A stretch of DNA of 64,000 nt from Kordia algicida OT-1 (GTDB lineage: Bacteria > Bacteroidota > Bacteroidia > Flavobacteriales > Flavobacteriaceae): the NCBI RefSeq assembly GCF_000154725.1, contig NZ_DS544873.1, forward strand, positions 3,939,065-4,003,064, given 5' to 3'. The notes beneath the pieces were generated by a model that was given only the letters and a program-made list of their open reading frames with translations, was not told where the DNA came from and did no database searches. The position numbers were made by a program, and so were the translations under genes. Within the stretch, counting starts at the first letter, position 1. Every line of letters begins with the position of its first letter. Below, piece after piece: positions 26,512 to 36,712 of this stretch.

Positions 26512-28721
26512 TACTTCGATCAATTTCAATATTACTTTTATTATTTACATGTTTTTTGCAAGCACAAGAAGCGAATACTACAAATTTTTCGCCTCCAGAA
26601 ATTCCTGTTGAAATTGAAGCGACAAAAATTACGAGTAAAATTGTGCTAGATGGACTTTTAGACGAAGCAGCATGGAGCAAAGCAAAACCGATCACAAACT
26701 TTTTTAAGGTGGAACCTGTACAGGGAGAAACCATAAAAAATGAAACTGAAGTACGCATACTTTTTGATGAAAAAAACCTCTACATTGGTGTATTCGCAAA
26801 AGATGCAGAAGGAAAAAAGGGAATACGTATACAAGATCTTAGGAGAGATTTTAACACGAGTGAAAATGATGTCTTCGGAATTCAAATAGATGCACAAAAC
26901 ACGAAACAATATGCAGTATCTTTCCAAACAACTCCGTATGGAAATCAATTGGATTTACAGAATTTTAACGATCGCATCACAGACACAAACTGGAATGCAC
27001 TTTGGAATGTGCGTACACAAAGAACAGCGAAAGGATATTATGCAGAATTTGCCATTCCTTTCAAGTCAATTCGTTATGACAAACCTGTAGATGGCAAACC
27101 TGTTTCTTGGGGAATTACCTTTTACAGATTGGCACGTAAAGATTTTGAAAAAACGGTTTTTCCAGCCATTCCACAATCATTCTCTGAAAATAGAATGACC
27201 TATGCAGCAAAACTCACAGGCTTGGAAGTGCCGCCGCCTTCTGCCAACATACGTGTAGAACCGTATGCTTTATATCAATATGATGAAAACAAAGAAGGCA
27301 ATGTAATTACCAACAAACTAAGTGAACCAAAAGTAGGTGGAGACGTCAAATGGGTTATCAATCCAGAAACGGTGCTCGACTTAACCATTAATACCGATTT
27401 TGCACAAGCAGATGTAGATAGAGCGGTAAACAATTTGGAACGATTTAATATCTTTTTTCCAGAACGAAGACAATTTTTCTTAGAAAATTCAGGAATTTGG
27501 GCAGGAAGCGACAACTTTCAACTAAAACCTTTTTTTAGTCGAACTATTGGTTTAGACAACAGCTTTAATGCACAACCAGCTCCGTTAGATTTTGGAGCGC
27601 GATATACCAATCGCGATGAAAAATCAACCATTGCGGCAATGGCAGTACGACAACGAAAAACGGACGAATCTGGTGGTAGCACTTTTGGAGTGGCGAGATA
27701 CACAAAAAATTACAGCAAAGAAAATAATTTTGGTGCAATGCTTACCACACGTTTAGACGATCGTTTTAGTGCTTCTAATATTGATAATGCAACAAACACC
27801 ACAATCACGGTAGACGGTTTAATTCGTCCCAAAAACGAAGTCACACTTTCCTACTTACTCTCAACTTCTATTGATAGCGAAATTGGCGGTTTGGGATATG
27901 CAGGGCGCGTTTTTGCAGGAAAACGTACCAACGATTACTATATGGGATACGTAAATATTTTTATCAGTGAAGAATACACACCCGATATGGGATTTGTATT
28001 TCAAAAAAACCTAATGTATCACAGTCCTGGAGGTTATGCTATTTTACGCCCAAAATCATTGCCTTTTATCAGGCGTTGGGATCCAGGAGCTTTTGTAAAC
28101 TATTACCACGATTTAAAAGATTTTGGTAATTTTCAACAGGCAAGTATCTACATATTCCCAATCTTTATGTGGTTTAAAGACAATAGTTTCTTTGAAGCAT
28201 CACTAACTCCAACATGGCAAAATATCAACTTTAATTTTGCGCCACTCGGAATCACTATTGAAGAATCAAAATATAAATACACACGATTTTTAACACGTTA
28301 CAATACCGATCAATCTAAAAAATTATCAGCATCTGTAAGTTATGATTTTGGTGATTTTTACAACGGTACTCGAAACACGTTAAAAGCGAGTTTGCGTTAT
28401 GCTCCAATGCCCAATATTTCATTTACGGCAAATTATGAGCATAACAACATTAATAGTCTTGGTATTCAAAATGAAAATTTGAATACAGATTTGTACACGG
28501 CAAATTTACGACTAGCCTTAAATCCAAGAGTACAATTTTCAAGTTTTTATCAATACAATAGTTTTGATGAACAAGGACGTTGGAATTTGAGATTAAGCTG
28601 GGAATACATGCCGTTATCATTTATCTATTTGGTATTTAACGAAATACAAACAGATGTATTTGATCCTACGTTACAAACAAGACAGTTCATTAGTAAAATT
28701 ACTTTCTTAAAGCAGTTTTAA
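26508..28721 (+). CDS. DUF5916 outer-membrane beta-barrel protein with CBM9-like N-terminal domain
   Basis: A 737-residue protein with a signal peptide (about 1-20, ending LQAQ). A CBM9-like beta-sandwich (about 35-220, with LDGLLDEAAW) precedes a DUF5916 region predicted to form an outer-membrane beta-barrel, ending in an aromatic-rich strand and QF. The FFPERRQFFLENSG segment is a family hallmark. The CBM9-like domain is not proof of sugar binding. It is coupled by a four-base overlap to the second ABC-2 permease, so it may act with that exporter or be controlled by it. The substrate is unknown. Confidence 0.88.
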   Translation: MILRSISILLLLFTCFLQAQEANTTNFSPPEIPVEIEATKITSKIVLDGLLDEAAWSKAKPITNFFKVEPVQGETIKNETEVRILFDEKNLYIGVFAKDAEGKKGIRIQDLRRDFNTSENDVFGIQIDAQNTKQYAVSFQTTPYGNQLDLQNFNDRITDTNWNALWNVRTQRTAKGYYAEFAIPFKSIRYDKPVDGKPVSWGITFYRLARKDFEKTVFPAIPQSFSENRMTYAAKLTGLEVPPPSANIRVEPYALYQYDENKEGNVITNKLSEPKVGGDVKWVINPETVLDLTINTDFAQADVDRAVNNLERFNIFFPERRQFFLENSGIWAGSDNFQLKPFFSRTIGLDNSFNAQPAPLDFGARYTNRDEKSTIAAMAVRQRKTDESGGSTFGVARYTKNYSKENNFGAMLTTRLDDRFSASNIDNATNTTITVDGLIRPKNEVTLSYLLSTSIDSEIGGLGYAGRVFAGKRTNDYYMGYVNIFISEEYTPDMGFVFQKNLMYHSPGGYAILRPKSLPFIRRWDPGAFVNYYHDLKDFGNFQQASIYIFPIFMWFKDNSFFEASLTPTWQNINFNFAPLGITIEESKYKYTRFLTRYNTDQSKKLSASVSYDFGDFYNGTRNTLKASLRYAPMPNISFTANYEHNNINSLGIQNENLNTDLYTANLRLALNPRVQFSSFYQYNSFDEQGRWNLRLSWEYMPLSFIYLVFNEIQTDVFDPTLQTRQFISKITFLKQF

Positions 28722-28797
28722 TAAAAGGAGGATAACTAGGCTTTTTTCATACATACCACAATATGTTTTGGAGAAGGCCTATTATTCAATTCAATTC

Positions 28798-29511
28798 TCA
28801 AACATGTAGCAATTCATCTTCATCCAACAAACGTTCATTGCGCAATCTGAGTAAAATTTGTGCTACTGCGACAACATCTTTTTCGCAATACGTAATGATT
28901 CGATCAATGTCACCTTCTTCATAAAAAACATTGCGCACCTGACTGCCATCAATATCATCTTTTGGCGAAGGAATTCCCAATACCTTTGTCATCAAACGCA
29001 ACGAAGTATAATGTTTGTAATCACCAAATTTCCACAATTCCATCGTGTCTAAATGTGCAATTTCCCAAGGTTTTTTTCCAAAAAGATTTAATTTAAAAGG
29101 CAAGGTAATTCCGTTGATAATCATGCGACGTGCAATGTAAGGGAAGTCAAATTCCTTTCCATTATGTGCGCACAACAAATGATGAGGTCTATTAAAATGT
29201 GTTTCTAAAAGCGCTTTAAACTCACGCAATAATTGTTCTTCTTCACCATGAAAAGAAGTCGTTCGAAATTGTCTGAGATCGCCTTTATTCGCAAAATAAC
29301 CCACAGAAATACAGATGATTTTACCAAATTCTGCCCAAATTCCAGCACGGTCGTAAAATTCTTCAGGCGTAAATTCTTCCTTACGTTGATATTTCGTTTT
29401 CTGTTCCCAAAGCGTTTTTTCTTCGGTATCTAAATCGTCAAAATAAGGATACTCAGGCACGGTTTCTATATCGAGAAACAATACGTTTTCTAAATTAATT
29501 TTCTGTAACAT
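28798..29511 (-). CDS. DnaQ-like 3'-5' exonuclease (PolB exonuclease-like)
   Basis: A 237-residue RNase H-fold nuclease. The DEDD active-site motifs are visible: LFLDIETVPE near residue 12 (Exo I), CAHNGKEFDFP near 113 (Exo II) and YCEKDVVAVAQ near 208 (Exo III). It resembles the predicted PolB-exonuclease-like family found in Bacteroidota, without a polymerase domain. It follows the DUF4442 and ogt genes on the minus strand, with a 39-base gap to the former, and may be co-transcribed. A role in DNA or RNA processing is likely. Confidence 0.85.
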   Translation of the reverse strand: MLQKINLENVLFLDIETVPEYPYFDDLDTEEKTLWEQKTKYQRKEEFTPEEFYDRAGIWAEFGKIICISVGYFANKGDLRQFRTTSFHGEEEQLLREFKALLETHFNRPHHLLCAHNGKEFDFPYIARRMIINGITLPFKLNLFGKKPWEIAHLDTMELWKFGDYKHYTSLRLMTKVLGIPSPKDDIDGSQVRNVFYEEGDIDRIITYCEKDVVAVAQILLRLRNERLLDEDELLHV

Positions 29512-29550
29512 TTGTCTTTGTTTTAGTACGTTTATGAGGGTAAGATTGTA

Positions 29551-30078
29551 CTAGGAAGACATCGCTTGTTTACGTTTTAAAAGCTTTTCTTTGTAGAAAG
29601 ACTTTTCAGCAATATATAAGGTTTTTATCACTTCTGCAAAAATCTGTTCATTAGTATTTTTTAAATACGTTGTCTTTTCAAGCGTCATTTCGTGGGTTGC
29701 TGCGACTTGTTTTTTGATTGCTTCAATTTCTTCATCTGTAATGATAAAATCACAAAATAAGTTTTCTTTCGCAGGACGTTTGTAATTTATAGTTGCTGCT
29801 TTATCCCAAACCACATAGGTTTCTCCCAAAATTTGCATGAGTTGAATCATATAAATTGGATCGGTTGCAGCAAACATACTTCCACCAAAGATGGCACCTA
29901 CATAATTCTTGTTTTTATAACTCAATGGAACTTTAATTCGTACTTTTTTCATGTCATCTGTAATGTGAACAACACGCGCAGTCGTACGACGATACATGGG
30001 CGACAGATTGAATCCGTATTTAAAAATTGCCGCAGTAGACATGAATTTTTTTAAGAAGTTGGTAGCAATTCTATACAT
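29551..30078 (-). CDS. DUF4442 hotdog-fold protein
   Basis: A 175-residue single-domain protein of the DUF4442 family, related to acyl-CoA thioesterases. The GAIFGGSMFAATDPIYM segment near residue 65 is the typical hotdog helix. No catalytic residue is established for the family. It lies between ogt and the exonuclease gene, with a 20-base gap to ogt, so co-transcription is likely. It is not linked to heme synthesis except by neighbourhood. Confidence 0.8.
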   Translation of the reverse strand: MYRIATNFLKKFMSTAAIFKYGFNLSPMYRRTTARVVHITDDMKKVRIKVPLSYKNKNYVGAIFGGSMFAATDPIYMIQLMQILGETYVVWDKAATINYKRPAKENLFCDFIITDEEIEAIKKQVAATHEMTLEKTTYLKNTNEQIFAEVIKTLYIAEKSFYKEKLLKRKQAMSS

Positions 30079-30098
30079 ATTTTTTGTGAATCTTTAAT

Positions 30099-30584
30099 TT
30101 AAAAAAGCGATTGTTGTTTTACAGGACTTTCATGCGCAAGCAACCATTTTTTTCGCCACAATCCGCCAGCATACCCTGTAAGCGAACCATCACTTCCTAT
30201 AACTCTGTGACACGGTGTGACAATCCATAACGGATTTTTTCCATTAGCTGAAGCTACCGCACGAATGGCTTTGACATCGCCCAGCTTTTTAGAAAGCTCC
30301 AAATACGAACAGGTTTTTCCAAACGGAATTTTGTTCAGTTCTTTCCAAACTCTTTGTTGAAAATCAGTTCCTTCAGGTGCTAAAGTCAAATCAAAATCAG
30401 TGCGTTTTCCCTCAAAATATTCTTTGAGTTGTGTGATACATTCTTGTAGTATTGGTGGAATAATTTCTGAGTTTGAAACAGTTGATTTATCATCTAAAAC
30501 AGAAATTGAAAGAATGCCTACATCACTAGAAACTATTCTTGCAATTCCTAAAGGAGTTTCAATATGTGTTGTATGTATATTCAT
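30099..30584 (-). CDS. ogt: Methylated-DNA--protein-cysteine methyltransferase
   Basis: Removes O6-methyl groups from guanine by transferring them to its own cysteine, a one-time repair reaction. The active site PCHRVIG is near residue 127, preceded by the helix-turn-helix containing AIRAVASANGKNP. At 161 residues it is an Ogt-type short form. An ATG 15 bases upstream (30599) is an alternative start; the inner ATG fits the family's usual N-terminus (MNIHTTHIETPLG) better. alkB, another alkylation repair gene, lies at 53380. Confidence 0.93.
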   Translation of the reverse strand: MNIHTTHIETPLGIARIVSSDVGILSISVLDDKSTVSNSEIIPPILQECITQLKEYFEGKRTDFDLTLAPEGTDFQQRVWKELNKIPFGKTCSYLELSKKLGDVKAIRAVASANGKNPLWIVTPCHRVIGSDGSLTGYAGGLWRKKWLLAHESPVKQQSLF

Positions 30585-30796
30585 CGGGCTAAAAGGCATG
30601 CTTCATCGATAAAACAATTATAATCGCGGATGAAGAACATTTTTTTCATAGCTTTACTGTGCGCGAATAGTTTTTATTTTTAGCTGAAATTTCAACAAAA
30701 ATTTGTAGCTTTATAAAGTGCAATTCGCACAAAAGAAAGTTGTTAGTAGTTGGTGATTTGAGTAAAAAATTTACCAATGATAAATGCCCAGTCGAT

Positions 30797-31876
30797 TTAT
30801 TCTTCTGGGTTATTTTTTTCAATCAATCCTAACTTTTTTGCTCTGTTTTCCCAGCTTTTACGTGCTAGTTGTTGCAAGTCAGCTACATTATCACTTTCGT
30901 CCATAATTTCCAATCCAAGTAAGGTTTCAATCACATCTTCCTGACTTACCAAGCCACTTACCGAACCGTATTCGTCAACAACTAATGCAATATGTTCGCG
31001 GTGTTCAATCAATTTTTCAAATAATTCCGGTATTGGTAAATTACGATCGGTAACCAATAAATCTCGCTTTATAGAAGATAATGGTTGATCGCCTTTTCCA
31101 CGAATAATTGCTTCCATCATCTTATCTTTCAAAATATAACCGATAATATCATCTGCTTTTTCTCCGTGAATTGGAATTCGTGAAAATTTCAAGTCTGGGT
31201 TTTCATCAAAAAACTCCTGAATCGTTTTCTCAGAAGTATCAATTTTCAATACAGATCGTGGTGTCATGATATCTTTTACAAGAATATCTTTAAAGCCTAA
31301 CAAATTACGAATCACTTTACTTTCAGATTCTTGAAAAACACCTTTATCTGTAGCAATTTCCGCCATTGCACTAAAATCTTCACGACTCAAAATACTTTCT
31401 CCATGACCTTTACTGCCAATAATTTTGGTAAATAATTGTAAAATCCACAGAATTCCAGAATACTTTAAAATAAGCACCATAATCCCGAGTGTTTTCGTGG
31501 TAAAATTTGCGAGTTGTTTCCAATACTTAGCACCAATTGTTTTTGGAATAATTTCGGAAGCAACCAAAATTAAAATCGTCATCACTACCGAAATAATAAA
31601 AACGCCGTAACTATCTTCGTCACCATATAATTTTTTTGCTTCCGTACCTACCATAATCGCACCAACAGTATGCGCAATAGTATTTAAGGTAAGAATAGCA
31701 ATTAAAGGTTTATCTACATCTTTTTTCAATGCTTTTAACGCATCTGCATAAGGTTTTCCTTCCTTTTTCTTAATGTTTACAAAAGTTGGCGTTACACTGA
31801 GTAACACAGCTTCCAAGATGGAACATAAAAATGAAAAGAAGATAGAAACTAATCCGTATAATATTAATAGTGTCAT
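30797..31876 (-). CDS. CNNM-domain membrane protein with CBS pair
   Basis: A 359-residue protein of the CNNM/CorB (formerly hemolysin-like) family, proposed to move magnesium or other divalent cations. An N-terminal DUF21/CNNM membrane domain (about 1-165, four helices) is followed by a CBS pair (about 195-320, with DIMTPRSVLKIDTS and HIALVVDEYGSVSGLV). The C-terminal CorC domain found in longer members is absent. It is not in an evident operon: the gap to the DinB gene is about 135 bases and to ogt about 200. Confidence 0.9.
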   Translation of the reverse strand: MTLLILYGLVSIFFSFLCSILEAVLLSVTPTFVNIKKKEGKPYADALKALKKDVDKPLIAILTLNTIAHTVGAIMVGTEAKKLYGDEDSYGVFIISVVMTILILVASEIIPKTIGAKYWKQLANFTTKTLGIMVLILKYSGILWILQLFTKIIGSKGHGESILSREDFSAMAEIATDKGVFQESESKVIRNLLGFKDILVKDIMTPRSVLKIDTSEKTIQEFFDENPDLKFSRIPIHGEKADDIIGYILKDKMMEAIIRGKGDQPLSSIKRDLLVTDRNLPIPELFEKLIEHREHIALVVDEYGSVSGLVSQEDVIETLLGLEIMDESDNVADLQQLARKSWENRAKKLGLIEKNNPEE

Positions 31877-32011
31877 GGTATTTTAAAAATTGTATATGGC
31901 GAATTTAGCTAATATTTTGTATAATGTTTTGAGATAAGCATCTGAATATGCTAAGTTTCTGTTTTTTCGATGATTTTCTTCGATATCTGACTTGTTTTTA
32001 CAGTGAAATAA

Positions 32012-32521
32012 TTACCAACCACGATATTTTGGCGGTTTCACATCATTCAAATTCAAATACACAATCAATTGTCCTCTGTGATGTGTTACATGATCTTGCA
32101 ATAAATTTAAAATCTGTAATTTGGTTTTTGGACCTGCGAAGAATTCCACAATTTCTTTTAATTCCTCTGGAGAAGCCTTTTTGATAATGGTTGAAGTGTT
32201 ATCGAATGCTTCCTTGATCGCGGCAATCACTTCCGCTTTGGTAGTATAACTTGGTTTTTCAGCATCCTTTTTCTTTTCCTTTGAAAAATAAGTAGTACTC
32301 AGCCAATCCATATTTCCTTTGATGTGTAACAACTGGTCACGAAAGGTTTTTTGACGCTCCGTAGGTTTGTAATTGTATTTGTCTTCTGGCATTGCTTCTG
32401 CAATTTCTACCAAATAATTTTTAGAATTCTCCCATTTTTCCAAAAAAGCAGAAATTGGTGTGTCTTGTGCTTTCGCGAATAAACTCGCAACTAAAAAAAG
32501 TAGCAAAAGATATTTTTTCAT
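32012..32521 (-). CDS. Exported DinB-family protein
   Basis: A 169-residue protein with a signal peptide (about 1-18, ending FAKA) and a DinB-like four-helix domain. Histidines spaced as in a metal triad are seen at LLHIKGNM (near 66) and DHVTHHRGQL (near 148). The start of the mature domain (TPISAFLEKWENSKNYLVEI) and the PPKYRGW end are typical. It follows the cytochrome c gene by 8 bases and is probably in the hemB transcript. The reaction is unknown; some relatives are metal-dependent thiol transferases. Confidence 0.85.
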   Translation of the reverse strand: MKKYLLLLFLVASLFAKAQDTPISAFLEKWENSKNYLVEIAEAMPEDKYNYKPTERQKTFRDQLLHIKGNMDWLSTTYFSKEKKKDAEKPSYTTKAEVIAAIKEAFDNTSTIIKKASPEELKEIVEFFAGPKTKLQILNLLQDHVTHHRGQLIVYLNLNDVKPPKYRGW

Positions 32522-32529
32522 AGGTGATC

Positions 32530-32940
32530 TTAATTCGTGTAATATAAAATAGATTGTATGTCTTCGTCAGTAATTTTAGGTGAAATTAAACATTTCCGTT
32601 CCTTACTTTTTAATATCGATAGATAAGCAGCTTTGCGAACTTTAAAAAAAGAATCAATATTTTTTCCTTCTTCAAGAGAACGATTATTTACAGCACGTAA
32701 TGCTGGTCCTGTAGAAAGTGCGTCTAATTTATGACAGGCTGCGCATTTTGCTTTAAATAAATCACGTCCTATTATTGATTTTTCATCATTCGGATCATTA
32801 TACCATTCAGGATATACAACTCCACAAACACCAACTGGTTTGGCAGCAGCCAATTTTTCTAGTTCTTGCGTATTCACATAAAACAACATCGTTGCACCTG
32901 CAAGAATGATACATATAAATATGGAAAAGGCAACTTTCAC
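32530..32940 (-). CDS. Small c-type cytochrome
   Basis: A 136-residue periplasmic or membrane-tethered cytochrome c. An N-terminal hydrophobic segment (about 1-22) is followed by a single heme site CAACHK near residue 67 (CxxCH). A Met ligand is not obvious in the C-terminal part. It lies 9 bases after hemB and 8 before the DinB gene, so it is likely co-transcribed with heme synthesis. Confidence 0.87.
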   Translation of the reverse strand: MKVAFSIFICIILAGATMLFYVNTQELEKLAAAKPVGVCGVVYPEWYNDPNDEKSIIGRDLFKAKCAACHKLDALSTGPALRAVNNRSLEEGKNIDSFFKVRKAAYLSILKSKERKCLISPKITDEDIQSILYYTN

Positions 32941-32949
32941 ACGTAAAAG

Positions 32950-33930
<981 letters not shown>

Positions 33931-33949
33931 TTATTTAAAAATAAATCGA

Positions 33950-33982
33950 GACATCTAAAATATCTTTTCTATTTTAGATGTC
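33950..33982. promoter_or_regulatory. 12-bp palindrome in the hemB leader
   Basis: GACATCTAAAAT at 33950-33961 and its perfect complement at 33971-33982, with a 9-base loop. It lies between the hemB start and the -7 box at 33984-33991, so it would fall in the 5' leader of the hemB transcript. It may be an RNA hairpin or an operator. Confidence 0.45.
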
Positions 33983-33983
33983 G

Positions 33984-33991
33984 CAAAGATA
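33984..33991 (-). promoter_or_regulatory. hemB promoter -7 box
   Basis: TATCTTTG on the minus strand matches TAnnTTTG perfectly. It ends one base before the start codon of the divergent helicase gene. A clear -33 box was not seen. Confidence 0.45.
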
Positions 33992-36655
33992 ATGAATAAT
34001 ACAACCAATACACCGAAAGTCATCTCAAACTCGCCTTTTGAAACCTTACAATTTCAATTTTCATGGCGAAATTATCAAGAGCAATTTTTAGCGCATTTTG
34101 ACACACATCTCAATGACAATCATTTGCATGTGGTTGCTCCGCCAGGATCTGGAAAAACGATTCTTGGCTTAGAAATGCTCCGCAGAGTGCAAAAGAAAAC
34201 GATTGTATTTGCGCCAACGTTGACAATTCGGAATCAGTGGAAAGATCGATTGTTGTCTTTTTTTACAAACGATAACGCTTTCGCGGATTTTTCTTTTAAT
34301 TTAAAAAAGCCTGCATCACTTACCTTCGTCACTTACCAATCCTTACATGCGTTTTACAAAACCTTTGAAACAAAAGAAGATTTTTTAGTCTTTTTTGAAA
34401 CCTACGGAATTGAAGCTGTGGTATTGGATGAAGCACATCATTTGAAGAATGAATGGTGGAAATGTTTGTTTGCGCTGAAGGATGATCGAAAGTTGACAAC
34501 AATTGCGCTAACAGCAACGCCACCAATTGATAGTACCGATCAAGAATTATCTCGCTATTTTGAATTGTGCGGACCAATTGATGAAGAAATCGCCGTGCCC
34601 GATTTGGTGAAAGAAGGTGATTTATGTCCGCATCAAGATTATATTTATTTTTCTGAACCAAATCAGGAAGAAGTCAGCGCAATTGAAGGTTATCGTGAAA
34701 AAGTTGCTGATTTTGTTTTGCAATTAAAAACAGACGAGCAGTTTTTATTTTTGCTAGAAACACATCGTTTTTTATCAGCAACCGACGATCATTTGGAAGC
34801 CATTTACAAAGAGCCAAGTTACTTGTCGAGCATTTTAATTTTTCTAGATGCAGTTGGCAAAAAGATCAATCCGTATGTATTTGAAGTTTTAGGATTTGAT
34901 AAAAGTCAGGAAGGATTGTTGCCAAAATTGACGAATGATTGGATTGAATTTTTAATACAGCAAATTTTGTTTGCAGATCGAGAACAGTTGCCGCAACACG
35001 AAGAATATTTACAAAAGCTAGAAAATCATTTGCGTCGTAACGGAATGCTTCAAAAGAAACGTGTGCAATTTTTTGGCGACAATCAATTATATAAAACCTT
35101 GGCAAACAGTCCGAGTAAATTACAAAGTATTGTAGACATTGTACAACAAGAATACCGAAACCTAGATACCGAATTGCGCGCGGTAATTTTGACCGATTAC
35201 ATCAGGAAAGAATTTTTAAAATTTACACATATTGATGCGGTAAATCAATTAGGAGTTTTGCCAATTTTTCAATATTTGCGAACTTCTTTAAAACGTATTG
35301 ATTCCATCGGCGTACTTTCTGGAACCATAGTGATTATTCCAAAAGATTGTTTGTCAATTTTAAATGAATTTCATCCAGAAAAAAACTACACTTATAAATC
35401 GTTGGATTACGATGATAGATTTGTAATAATTGCGATAAACACAAAAGTAAAATCTAGTTTGGTTGCCGATATTACCAAACTTTTTGAACTCGGACATATT
35501 AACGTATTGATCGGAACAAAATCATTATTGGGTGAAGGTTGGGATTCGCCAGCCATCAATAGTTTGATTTTAGCATCTTTTGTGGGTTCGTATGTTTCTT
35601 CCAATCAAATGCGCGGTCGTGCCATTCGTTCACAAGAAGGAAATCCGAGCAAAGTGAGTAATATTTGGCACTTGGCGTGTATTGATCCAACAGTGGACGA
35701 TGGCGGAGACGATCTAGAGAAATTGGTACGTCGTTTTCATGCTTTCGTAGGTATTTCAAATACAGAACCCATTTATATCGGCACAGGAATTGGTCGTTTG
35801 GCATTGCCGATGACGTTTGATCGTGAAATCATTCAAAATGTAAACCAAAGTACTTTCGCGAAAGCGGCAAAAAGAAAAGAAATCAAAACCATTTGGGAAA
35901 CTGCGATAGGAGAAGGAAACGTGCTGACAACCGAAATACAATATTTTACTGAGCAACCGAAATTGGAAGTAAAACGCAAACAAGTCTATCGACGAAATTT
36001 GGCAACCTATATTTCTGCGGAAATTTCTTTGGGCGTTTTGGTGGTTGCAGGAGAAATTTATTTGCAAACCATACTCAGTACTTTGCCACCTGGAATTATC
36101 TATTCCTTTTATAGTTTGGTTGCGATATTGGGAATCTTTTTAGGATTTAAAATCTTTAAAAATATTAGAACCTTTCAACAGTCGCGTTTTGTTCATGATA
36201 AGATTGACGAAATAGGAAAAACAGTATTACATTCGCTACACGAACTCGGTTATATTACGACGAATCTTTCTGAAATTCGTATTACTTCAGAAACAGTATA
36301 TGAAGGCGGAACCCTTTGTAATATTCATGGAGCCACACGCGTAGAAAGTTCACTGTTTGTAAAAGCCTTGCAGGAAATTCTAGATCCTGTGGAAAATCCG
36401 CGATATATTATTGAAAAAACAGCGCTTTTTGGTGAAGTGACCGATTGGCAACATTACTATCCAGTTCCTACTATTTTTGGCGGGAAAAAGGAAGAAGCTA
36501 CTGTGTTTTTAAAGCATTGGCGGGCAAATGTTAGCGGCGCAAAAATGCATTTTACCCGAACAGTTGAAGGAAGAAAATTACTCATCAAAGCACGATTGTT
36601 TCATGTAACCAATATGTTCAAAAATAACACGAAGAAAGAAGTGATTTGGAAGTGA
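33992..36655 (+). CDS. DEAD/DEAH-box helicase with C-terminal membrane helices
   Basis: An 887-residue superfamily 2 helicase. Walker A APPGSGKT lies near residue 49, DEAHH near 146, TALTATPP-type motif III (IALTATPP) near 170, and helicase C-terminal motif GEGWDS near 515 with QMRGRAIR near 540. After the helicase core, two hydrophobic helices at about 673-720 suggest membrane attachment, which is unusual for an SF2 helicase; a ~150-residue soluble domain follows. It is divergent from hemB. It could be a defence or DNA-uptake related helicase, but no partner supports this. Family is clear, function is not. Confidence 0.88.
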   Translation: MNNTTNTPKVISNSPFETLQFQFSWRNYQEQFLAHFDTHLNDNHLHVVAPPGSGKTILGLEMLRRVQKKTIVFAPTLTIRNQWKDRLLSFFTNDNAFADFSFNLKKPASLTFVTYQSLHAFYKTFETKEDFLVFFETYGIEAVVLDEAHHLKNEWWKCLFALKDDRKLTTIALTATPPIDSTDQELSRYFELCGPIDEEIAVPDLVKEGDLCPHQDYIYFSEPNQEEVSAIEGYREKVADFVLQLKTDEQFLFLLETHRFLSATDDHLEAIYKEPSYLSSILIFLDAVGKKINPYVFEVLGFDKSQEGLLPKLTNDWIEFLIQQILFADREQLPQHEEYLQKLENHLRRNGMLQKKRVQFFGDNQLYKTLANSPSKLQSIVDIVQQEYRNLDTELRAVILTDYIRKEFLKFTHIDAVNQLGVLPIFQYLRTSLKRIDSIGVLSGTIVIIPKDCLSILNEFHPEKNYTYKSLDYDDRFVIIAINTKVKSSLVADITKLFELGHINVLIGTKSLLGEGWDSPAINSLILASFVGSYVSSNQMRGRAIRSQEGNPSKVSNIWHLACIDPTVDDGGDDLEKLVRRFHAFVGISNTEPIYIGTGIGRLALPMTFDREIIQNVNQSTFAKAAKRKEIKTIWETAIGEGNVLTTEIQYFTEQPKLEVKRKQVYRRNLATYISAEISLGVLVVAGEIYLQTILSTLPPGIIYSFYSLVAILGIFLGFKIFKNIRTFQQSRFVHDKIDEIGKTVLHSLHELGYITTNLSEIRITSETVYEGGTLCNIHGATRVESSLFVKALQEILDPVENPRYIIEKTALFGEVTDWQHYYPVPTIFGGKKEEATVFLKHWRANVSGAKMHFTRTVEGRKLLIKARLFHVTNMFKNNTKKEVIWK

Positions 36656-36712
36656 TTTTTGTTTTATTTGATGAGAATCAGCTAATTTTGATTGAAAACT
36701 AGATATCAACTT

